NCBI GenBank assembly: GCA_033064195.1
Contig: JARBJD010000162.1
Coordinates: 62,001-126,000 of the forward strand
DNA from: Blattamonas nauphoetae
Lineage: Eukaryota; Preaxostyla; Oxymonadida
DNA length: 64,000 nt
Direction: 5' to 3'
In this document: positions 1 to 10,300 of the stretch, piece by piece
How the letters are laid out: each line of letters begins with the position of its first letter
How positions within the stretch are numbered: the stretch's first letter is position 1
The notes under the pieces: generated by a model
What the model saw: the letters and a program-made list of their open reading frames with translations, nothing else
The model's database searches: none
Told to the model about the DNA's origin: nothing
Program-made: the position numbers and the translations under genes

Positions 1-941
1 CGACACACCATCAATCTCTTCTATATTAGCGAACAAGCGAATTTTGTCATATCCAGCGTGCTGAATATCACCGTTCCTTCGAAGATCCAGAATTTTGATA
101 GTGTTTCGAAGAGGCGAGATGAACAAGGCTTCAATTCCTTCGTCACTCACCCGTCCGTTTCCCAACACAATCTTCTCCAGTTGTCTGCATTGTCCGTTTG
201 CTAGAGTCGTTAGTGTTTCGTTTGTCGCAAATTCTGGGCAAAATTCAGCAATCAGTTCCTTCAATTGCTTTCCATGTTCAGTGATTGATGCAGCAAGCTC
301 TGAGGTCACTCTTGGGCAGAGGGTGATGTCCAATGTTTCAAGATGCTCACATTTTTTCAAGATTTCAGCGACTCCCTCGTTTGAGAAGTTCAGGTTGTCT
401 CCGAGACAAATCCATTTCAAATTTTGCAGTTTCGAGATGGAAAAAAGAGCTATGAGCGAAAGAATGAAGAGAGTTCGTGGTCAAGGAGACAACAGGCAAG
501 GGAAAAGGGAATTTGGAGATGAATGAGAAGAGATTTGAGACCAGTATCAGTTAGTGTTAAGCAATTCCACAGTTTGAGTTTTGTGATATGAGGGCATTTC
601 TCAACTAGAAACTCGATAAGATCATCAGTTAGATATCTCGAGTGTGATATATTGACATCAGAAAGGTTGGGATACGCTGTGAGTGGAGGGGAAAAAGATA
701 AGGACAAAAATCATCATCAAAATGATGGACCATGGTAAATAGTCACACTGCTGACTAATGTTCGGAAATTGTCCTTTTCTTCAGGTGATGTGACACAGAT
801 TGGTGGTGTGGTGACCGCATTGGCTCGGATGAGTTCTCGCATCTTTTTGTTTAAAATTGCGAGCGAAAATAGCCCTTGATCAGGGAGATATGATGCAACA
901 TGTAGCAAGATGGGATCTGGGAGGTCCAGAAGTGACTTCAT
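1..941 (-). CDS. F-box / leucine-rich-repeat protein (3' part off the left edge)
   Basis: The protein opens with an F-box-like stretch (LLDLPDPILLHVASYLP, residues about 4-20), the part that would bind Skp1 in an SCF ubiquitin ligase. Leucine-rich repeats of the cysteine-containing AMN1/FBXL type follow (YPNLSDVNISHSRYLTDD, CPHITKLKLWNCLTLTD, CEHLETLDITLCPRV), the likely substrate-binding face. At least two introns are inferred: one near 681-730, ending in a CACAG acceptor, and one near 450-530, ending in CATAG, after which the repeat frame resumes and stays open to base 1. The C-terminus lies outside the window. The start at 941 is the Met just before the F-box. Function beyond probable ubiquitin-ligase adaptor is not determinable; the substrate is unknown. 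Confidence 0.75.
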
Positions 942-1120
942 CTTCGATCGACCCAGGAAGTCATGCCGAATAAAAATTGACAGTGATGAACAGCAAAAGA
1001 GTCTTATGAAAAAAGAAACACATCTTCAAAATCCATCCGCGAATGATTTAGAAATGATTCCTTCACCATGAAATGAGTGAATCAGGCAAAAAAAGTAGTT
1101 TGTTATTCAGAAAAGAAGAC

Positions 1121-3070
1121 TCACTTAGCCGCAACAATATCGTCGATTCGAAGGATCTGTCGGACTGTCTCTGTGGCAAGTGTGACTGCGCTTAATGTTA
1201 CAAGAAGGGGCTGCACCACCTTCGACTCCACCATGTTCCCGATCGAGTTGGTACGGATATTCACGCCATAGTGTTTGTTGGCAAATAACTCTTCTGGAGT
1301 GAGGTCCTTTCCATCCTCCGACTTTGTCTGAGCATGCTTTGCGCGGAGTTGAGTCATCATTTGGATGGGGTTCAGACCAGCGTTCTCAGCGAGGGTGAGT
1401 GGAACCTGCTCGAGAGCTTCAGCAAATGCGCGGACACCAATTGGATCAAGACCGTCGGGGTGAGCATCTTTGGAGTTTTCGGCAGAGAGGGAGCGAGCAA
1501 GAGCGTTGAGTTGGACAGAGAGTTCTGTTTCAGCTGCTCCACCACCAGGGAGGAGAGCACGCTTCTTAACCAATGCTCGAGCAACACAGAGAGAGTCGTG
1601 AATGGATCTATCTGTTTCTTCAAGCATCAGACTGTTCGGGCCACAGCAGAGGAGTGAAACTACTTTTCCATCAGTTTGATCAGCGTTCTTAACACCGGTG
1701 AACTTCACGTAGGAAGAGGAGCTGGATGACTGAACCTGTTCAACACGCTCACAATAGCCGAATCTGTGTGGTTCAGACACTTTTGCTTGGACAAGGTGGT
1801 CGACCGATGCGAATGGCAGGCAGTGGAGAGCTCTGCAGATAAAATCGACTTCATCTCTCTCAATATCTTCCACAACCATCACACCGAGCTTGGCAAGGTA
1901 GAAACGGCCCATTTGGTCGATTGCATCGCGGAGAATGCTCTTCTGAACAAGGAGAACGTTTGCACCGGATTCCTTCACTTTCTTGCAGATATCAATGATA
2001 TAACGTCGTTCCTGTTCAATTGTACGTCTCATTTCTTCTGCATCACCGACCACAACAGTCACATCCATGTCAGTTTTTGGCGGCGAAATGCAGAATTGGA
2101 TGAGGGCAACCTTGGCGTTGTCCATGTGAGTCGGTCCCTTGTTAACTGTAGAAACACGACGAGAGAGAGCGAGGCCTTGAATCAATTCACACGAGTCGAC
2201 TGGGGCACCAAGTTGTTTGATGACCTTGATTCGTTTCAGGTCAGCGTTTGGAAGGGGTGAGTCCTCCTTTATAGCCAAAACAGCATCAACTGACAGTTCA
2301 GCCAAATGCTTAGCATTTGCACTCACCATTTTGGAGCTAAGAGACGTGACACAACTTTGAACGAGCATGTCCCGACTTGAGAGGTCAACAGGCAAAGACA
2401 TGTTCTTAAGAATCTATGAACCCAAAAGATGCTAAGAAAAGAGACAAACATCTTCAGCTTTTGAGATTGCGACACCGAACGAGCGAGAAACAACGTTCGG
2501 ATGGAGACCTTTTTGGACGAGACGATGAGCAGCGCTGAGGAGAGCACCAGCAATAACAACAACAGATGTTGTACCATCACCAGCCTCAACATCTTGGGCA
2601 TGAGACATTTCAACAAGCTATAAAAGAAGAAATTTGAAGGAGAACGTTGAAGGAGTTATGAACAAATTGATGGATTGAGTCGGACCATCTTAGCGCAGGG
2701 ATGCATAACAGTGAGCTCAGAAAGGATAGTTGCACCATCATTTGTGATAGTTGTTTCCCTACTGGTTCCGGTGATCTGAGACAGGAAAAAGGAAGGAAAG
2801 AACAAAAAGTTGATTCACAAATTGAGGAGACGCACCATCTTATCCATTCCTCGTGGTCCAAGACTGGTTCTAATTGTATCAGATACACCTAATAATGAAG
2901 TTTATTCACCAATGGAAGGGTACATCGAGTGAGAAGAGGAGTTGTTTGAGTAGAACGAATTGATGAACAAAATCAAGTTGCAGACTAATTGCAGCAAGCA
3001 TATTGCTAACAAGGATACTTTCCGCCTTGGTACTACGATCTGCGCCCGATCCAAAAGATGTTTCTGCCAT
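1121..3070 (-). CDS. CCT4: T-complex protein 1 subunit delta (CCT4)
   Basis: This is one of the eight subunits of the cytosolic chaperonin TRiC/CCT, which folds actin and tubulin using ATP. Chaperonin motifs are clear: [31 protein letters not shown] near the N-terminus and [13 protein letters not shown] near the C-terminus. The delta subunit is indicated by [21 protein letters not shown] and [12 protein letters not shown]. It ends in RIDDIVAAK, a normal CCT4 tail. Four introns restore the frame: 2414-2449 (36 nt), 2618-2685, 2776-2835 and 2889-2985; two donors read GTCC or GTCT rather than GTA. The start at 3070 gives an N-terminus of usual length before the [10 protein letters not shown] motif. 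It lies in tandem with the Rab gene behind it. Confidence 0.93.
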
Positions 3071-3277
3071 TGATTTCGCTTCAATGGGATGATCGGCGAC
3101 GGATCGCCCTCCAGGAGAGAATTCCTTCGAAAGATCGAGAGATGAGCTATAATCTCGGTGTGAATTTTGTAATCGGATCATATAGCTTACAAAGTTCTGC
3201 GATAAACAAAAGATCTTCTTTTTGAAATGAAAAACTTTAAAAACGTAAAGTATCAATAAAAAAAGACAAAATTTGTT

Positions 3278-4158
<881 letters not shown>

Positions 4159-4180
4159 CTATTATTCTAGGGGTTGATCA
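4159..4180. promoter_or_regulatory. 22-bp divergent intergenic gap (bidirectional start region)
   Basis: Only 22 bases separate the Rab ATG (minus) from the SPEF1-like ATG (plus). Any promoter for either gene must overlap the coding region of the other or work with nearly leaderless transcripts. No core-promoter motif can be assigned by eye. Confidence 0.5.
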
Positions 4181-5106
4181 ATGACCACTTCTTCATCTTT
4201 TCAACTTTCGGACGAAGAACTCGATGCAATTTATGATTGGATCGATAAAATTGAATTATCTCGACCGAAGAAGAATATAGCTCGTGATTTTTCAGATGGA
4301 GGTTCGTCATGTTTTGAAATGTGATTCTTCTCCCAAGTGATGATGGCAGAAATTTGTCGTGCTTGCCTCCCACACATGGTCGATCTGCATAATTATCCAG
4401 CCGTTACAGCTCGTGAAAAGAAAATTTACAACTGGCAAACCCTCAACAGTCTGATTTCAAATCGTGTTGACTTCAATTTTTTTCACAGCAAAAGTTTTTT
4501 CGAAAATCGGATTTTCACTCGAGAATGATCAAATTACAAACGTTGCAAGTTCAAAACCAGGTGTTATTGAGGAGATCATTCTCGCATTCAATGTCCAGGT
4601 TTTCTCTTTCCTCATGTTCATTTTCAATCAGATGGATATGTTTTATTCTTCAAAGCATCGTTTGCTATGATTTTCGTCAATTATATTCAGAACAACCACC
4701 GATTCAGACACTTACACTCCCAGACGTGGACGACAGCGTTGAGGAAGAACCTGTGAAAGAAGAATCAATCCCTCAACCAAAATCGAAATCTAAATCAACA
4801 GGTCCAACTCAGCATCCAATTCAAAAGCAACTCTCACCTCCACAGACTCGAAAATCAATTGACAAGAATCCAACAAGCAAACCCAGCAACAAAAAAGAGA
4901 CAGCGTATGATTTCTTATCTTTTCATCGATTTTGTAGAGATTTGGAGAAATATGTCAAAGAACTTGAGAAAGAAAACCAAGATCTCAAAAACTCACTGAA
5001 GATTCTTCAGGAAGACTACGACAAACTAAAAGCGTCAATTCCATCCACCACTCCGGCAGAAGTCCGAAAACCGCTTCCGAAGCGACGACTTCTCACAAAG
5101 AAGTGA
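4181..5106 (+). CDS. SPEF1/CLAMP-like calponin-homology microtubule protein
   Basis: The N-terminal CH_2-type calponin-homology domain matches sperm flagellar protein 1 / CLAMP: LDAIYDWIDKIELSRPKKN, DFSDGVMMAEICRACLP, MVDLHNYPAV, NWQTLNTKVFSKIGF, SKPGVIEEIILAF. In animals SPEF1 binds and bundles microtubules in flagella and in the ciliary central apparatus. A Lys/Pro/Ser-rich linker follows, and the C-terminus holds a short coiled coil (LEKYVKELEKENQDLKNSL) and a basic tail ending LLTKK. Introns: 4302-4337 (36 nt), a second beginning at 4449 and at least two more between about 4597 and 4710, where the small intermediate exon is less certain. It implies a flagellum or another stable microtubule structure. 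Confidence 0.85.
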
Positions 5107-5448
5107 ATGAGAAATCATTCAAATCGTCATCTTGATTCGAAATTTCATCTCTGAAAAACCAAAATTCATCCCTTGACCTCCTTCGTTTGAGTTGGATGTT
5201 TTTCAACATGCTTTTTCGTCGTTCTCCAACAATTTGGAGATGGATTGTTCACCAGGAACGAAGGTTCACAAACCGATTCGTGAAGGCTTTCTTCTATCGC
5301 CATTTGTCACATAAGACTGATTTTCATTTTCGACTTTCATTCTTCTTCCTTTTGATTTCGATCATTTAATTCAATTCACTCTTGATTTGACTAAATATTT
5401 CGTTCAGGGTTGATCTTCAACTCTCCACTCTTCCACCAAAGAATCACT
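5107..5448. other. Intergenic region, 342 bp, no supported gene
   Basis: AT-rich DNA between the SPEF1-like and importin-like genes. A 60-codon open frame at 5187-5369 has Phe/Arg-rich, non-protein-like composition and no recognisable motif, so I leave it out. The region presumably holds the 3' end of one gene and the promoter of the next. Confidence 0.5.
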
Positions 5449-7161
5449 ATGAGTGATCAAAATCTAGCACAGCAACGCGCTGTGCTGCGTGAAGAAGATT
5501 TCTTAAGAGGTTTTCCCTCAATCTCATCATACAAAGACGTCATGAATCTCTCCACATCAATTTGATAGGCGACTCAAAAGATTCATCAGAAGGACCCAAC
5601 CACGGCGAATCTGGAGTTGTATCTCTCAGATTACACAACAGGACCTCCCTCCTTGGCCATGCTAGAGCCCGACTTGTCCAGGAGAGCGCCATTTCTGATG
5701 GAAGCACAATTCCAACGGTAATCTCCTTCATTCATCATCATTCATGGATTTCAAACTTCAGAACTCCAACTTTGAACAAGACTTTCAGAATTTGCAGTCA
5801 AGCGATCCTCAAATCGTTCTCAATTCATTACAGAATATTCGAGCACAAATAACGAAAAGTTTTTCCATATTGTTCTTCTTCTTACAACTGAGTAGATTAT
5901 TCGGATGCATTTGTCCAGACACTGGTGATGGCTGGCGTTATTGACATCACAGTCACATTTCTGCAATACACTCACTACCCAGACATCCAATTCTGTTCCG
6001 CGCTCATTCTTTGCAATGCATGTTCATCCAAACCCGACGCCTTGTCAGCGAGGAACCCACAATTCATTGACGTCACAGCAAGAGCTGTCGAGAAAAATGC
6101 AATCCCTAATCTCATTTCTCTCCTCTCATCGAAAGACCTCAACCTTGTCAGCCAAGCTGCTTGGACTCTAGCCAATATTTGCGGTGATTCAGCACCATAT
6201 ACGAACCTTGCAATCGATGCAGATGTTTTTGGTTATCTTGAGCCATTCCTCAAACAAGAACCGACTTCTGATCATCATTCGAAAATCGTTTGGCTTTTGA
6301 GCCAACTATGCGCCGTTAAACTGGTGCCAAAAGTTTCAAAACAGACTCTTCACGATCTTGTTGCCTATCTGCTCAGATCTCTCGAACACGCGAAATCAGG
6401 AACAAATGAGCTCCAAGATTCACTCATAGCATTACAGGGTGTTTCTGAGTACGAACACACGCTTATCAGCAAAATTGTATCACATCCGTACTGCGTAAAG
6501 ATCAGGAATATCTTGAGGTTTCTCTCTCATTCTACTCTCTACTCCTCCCAGTTATCCAAATCAATCTGAAATTTACCATTCCCTGAGACTCATAGCAAAT
6601 TGTTCTATGGCACATGCATCGGAATTATCAACAATTTTCGATCTAAAATTATTGAAGGACTATTCCATCCTTCTCGAGCAAAGAGTCCCTCAATTTTCGA
6701 ATGAAATTCTCTATGCTCTGTCAAATTTTGCCAGTGATTCACATACACATGTCCAATTCATCTTGGACAGTGGAATCATCAACACGATTTTCACTGTGAT
6801 CAAAACACTCCCAGCATCATCGGCCATCCATCTATCATCCCTCTTCAAAAACCTTCTTGTTCGTCCTCCAGACCAAGTCCAGGCCGTGTTTGATTATCCA
6901 GTCATCCAATTGTTCGATTCTTTCCTTCAAACTGAGTCTGAGAAAATTCGATTAGCGGGGATCGATGTATTTACTGAGATGCTCAAAACTGCAGTATGGT
7001 ATCAGATAAATGGCTTCCATAGGACATTCGACATTTGTACAAAATTGGAAGAGGCGCAAATTATTGAAAAGATTGACAACCTCTCAACCCGTCCAGAGGA
7101 GAAAATTAAGCATGCTGTGCAACAATTTTTAGATCTTTACAAAAGGATTAAAAGCGGATAA
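5449..7161 (+). CDS. Importin-alpha-like armadillo-repeat protein
   Basis: The body consists of armadillo repeats typical of importin alpha, the adaptor that binds nuclear localisation signals: GVIDITVTFLQYTHYPDIQF, VSQAAWTLANICGDSAPY, IVWLLSQLC, EILYALSNFASDSHTHVQ. The ANICGD and W...N signature residues of NLS-binding repeats are partly kept. About four introns are inferred: after FLRG near 5510, a phase-0 GTAATC intron near 5719-5765, one ending GAGTAG near 5894, and one near 6517-6550. The first 70 residues, where the importin-beta-binding domain should lie, carry no strongly basic cluster, so binding to importin beta is doubtful. It is about 490 aa, close to the usual importin-alpha length. 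The start at 5449 is the first ATG that splices in frame. Confidence 0.75.
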
Positions 7162-7381
7162 CCCAATTCTTTTGTTGTATATCCATCCAACAGAGTGAGA
7201 TCTCCAGTTCAGCACTGATTCACATTTTTGTTGTGATTCATGTCTTTGAGCAACATTTTAGATTCAATCCATTTTTATCAATTTTTCGGTTAGTCATTCT
7301 GATAGTCTCTGGGCGGCCAGCAAAAATCATCCTGACCCAACACAAATACTTTGCGCGAACCGAGGTATTTTTATTGCGCTC

Positions 7382-10300
7382 ATGACTGTACCTCAGGGTT
7401 GGATGACAAACCCCGAGATTGTCTGTGATGTGATCTCCTCGGTTTACCAACCAGCATTCCATTCCTCGGAAGAAGACCAGACAAAATCTGAAGGATATCA
7501 ACGACTCCTCTCTCAACTTGTCATTTCTGAACTTTCTAAATTATCCCAAACACATGTCACTCCATCACAACTTCAATCTATTGCAGACACGAGTAGTTCC
7601 TTGACAAGCCTCACATCACGTCATATTCCACCATCTCATCCACTCCTCTCAGCCTCAATATCGAATGTTCCTCATACCAAAAAACCATGTCCATCTGTTC
7701 CTGCGCTTCAACTAATTCAAAATAAACCATTTTGTACCACGAACATCCCATTTCATACCAAAACTGAATCATCAAAAACAACACCTCCAAATCAGGCCCA
7801 AACTGCGATCTTGAGAAACTCTCGCTATCATTTGGCTCTTGCCCAACAGTCTCTTCAGAATTCGTTCAATCGTGCCCTTGGTCCAGTCTTTACTCCTCCT
7901 CGAAGACAATCACTCTCGAGGGCGAACGTTCGAGGTCGTAGCATCATCCAGGATGACCACGAAATGGAGTTAATCCGTTCATCAGTTGCTCAGAAAGAGA
8001 ATGTCCTTATCCGAACGAAAGAACAGATTGAATGTGCTTCATTTGTTCAACTCGCCTTTCCAGAAATCAGAGCCAAGCGAGCAGAACGATTCCAGCAGAG
8101 CAAACAACATTCCAAATTACTAGTTGCTCTCCGTCGCTATTTCAAGAGACAAGAGGATGCAAAGAAACAGGAAGCACTGAAAGCAGAAAAAGCTCGAATG
8201 AAAGCATTGAAAGAAAACAACATGGAGCGATACATGGTCATGGTCAAGCAAGCCAAAAACGAGAGACTTCAGCAAATCCTTGCCAAAACGGAGTCATTTC
8301 TGGAACAGATCTGTGTTCGTGTTGATGCTGTCACAGATGGAGACATTAAGAAAGAAGTGGCAAAGGTGGAGTCTCAGAAAGGAGAGAAAGGTGAGGATGC
8401 CTCTCTCCTGTCCAACCAGAATCTGTATTATGCAGTCGCCCACAAAATCACTGAGCCGATTACTGAACAGCCAAAGATGCTCGTCGGAGGGAAACTGAAG
8501 GGATACCAAATGAAAGGATTGGAGTGGATGGTTTCCCTCTACAACAACAACTTGAACGGAATACTCGCGGATGAGATGGGATTAGGGAAAGCACAGCCAC
8601 TGACGTCTCTCGTCCTCACACCGAATGGATGGAGGACCATGGGATCTTTGAAGGTTGGTGATGATGTGATCGCAGTTGATGGGAAATCAGCCAAAATCAC
8701 AGGGGTCTTCCCACAGGGTGAAAAAGAGATTTTTCAGGTCGGATTCTCAGACGGGTCGATTGTGGAAAGCACTGATGAACATCTTTGGGAAGTCCAGATC
8801 AAACAACATGGAGTTGAAACAGTTACAAAAGTGATGGAATTGAAACAGATTTCAGAGATACTGAACCAACCAGACAACACAAAACAATTTACAGTCCGTA
8901 CGTGTTCTCCAGTTCATTTCAACTCAAATCAAAACAACAACAATCATTTGAACCAAGCCAGACAACTCGGTGCGAGCATTGTTACTCAAACGTTCAAGCC
9001 GTCTCCATCACTCGTTGATCATTCAACAGAGATTGGGACTGAAGGATCCTCATCCTGGGCAGAGTACAACTGGCTTGTCTTCGGGTCACTTGAAGTGAGA
9101 TCCTCTTTCTTTGAAGGACTCACTGAATCTCTTTCTGAAGATGAAAAGTCAACACTCAAAACCAGCAAGGCACAAAGTTTTCAGATCGAACTTGACACTT
9201 CGATTGCTCCTCTCGTTGAATGGGTAGTTCGCTCACTTGGAGGAATCGTGTCGCAACAACACACTTCTGTCAGAACAATCCTAACTATTTCTATTTCTTC
9301 ATCTAAATCCAACACATCATCCACAGACTCTCTTTCCCATCAAATAACCTCAATCACACACCATTCCCCTGCCCCTGCACAATGCATCATGATTGACCAT
9401 CCATCCCACCTGTACCTCACAAACTCCTTCATCCCCACCCACAACACCATCCAATGCATAGCTCTCATCTCCTACCTGATCGAGAAGAAGAAGAACAATG
9501 GACCATACCTCATCGTTGTTCCCCTCACCACAATCACAAACTGGTCCTCTGAATTCGCACGCTGGGCACCCTCAATCTCTGTTGTGGAGTATCGCGGCAC
9601 AATCCCCGAACGAAATGAAATCATTCGGACGAGAATCAGAACTCAGAAGTACACTGTTCTTATCACAACATACGAATATGCCATGAATGACAAAAGCATC
9701 CTCGGAAGGCCTGAATGGCAGTACATCATCATTGATGAAGGTCATCGATTGAAGAACAGCAAAGGAAAGTTTGTGGGAGTGCTGATGAAGTATCGCTCGA
9801 AGCATCGATTGCTGATGACAGGAACACCACTTCAGAATAATCTGACTGAATTGTGGTCTCTGCTGAATTTTCTCCTTCCATCCATCTTCAACTCTTCAGA
9901 AACCTTTGAGAAATGGTTTGCCACTCCTCTTGCAACAAACGGTGTTGAAAAGGTGGACATCACAGAAGAGGAAAAACTTCTGGTGATCAACCGACTCCAC
10001 ACAGTTCTCCGGCCTTTCCTTCTTCGCCGCCTCGTCTCAGAAGTCGCAACAGAACTCCCTCGGAAAGTGGAACATCTCATCAAATGTGATCTCTCGATTG
10101 TTCAACGACGACTGTACGCAAGAACACAGGAGGAGAAAGCAGTCATCTTCGAGAAAAGCTCAAATGCTGTCAGGCAAACACCTCTCAATAACACAGCCAT
10201 GCAGCTCCGGAAAGTCTGCAACCATCCCTTCCTCTTCCTCGGCGAATACTTTATCGACGACTCCATTTGGAAGTGTTCTGGGAAGTTTGATGTTCTTGAT

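Noticed and set aside
95-526. 143-codon plus-strand frame at the left edge
   Set aside because: It is antisense to the F-box/LRR gene, whose repeats and splice sites explain the sequence.
5187-5369. Small plus-strand frame between SPEF1-like and importin-like genes
   Set aside because: Phe/Arg-rich composition, no motif and no splice context.
8591-9445. The SNF2 insert as a retained spliceosomal intron
   Set aside because: It lacks GT...AG ends, is a multiple of three, has no stop, and encodes ordered Hint motifs with catalytic residues.
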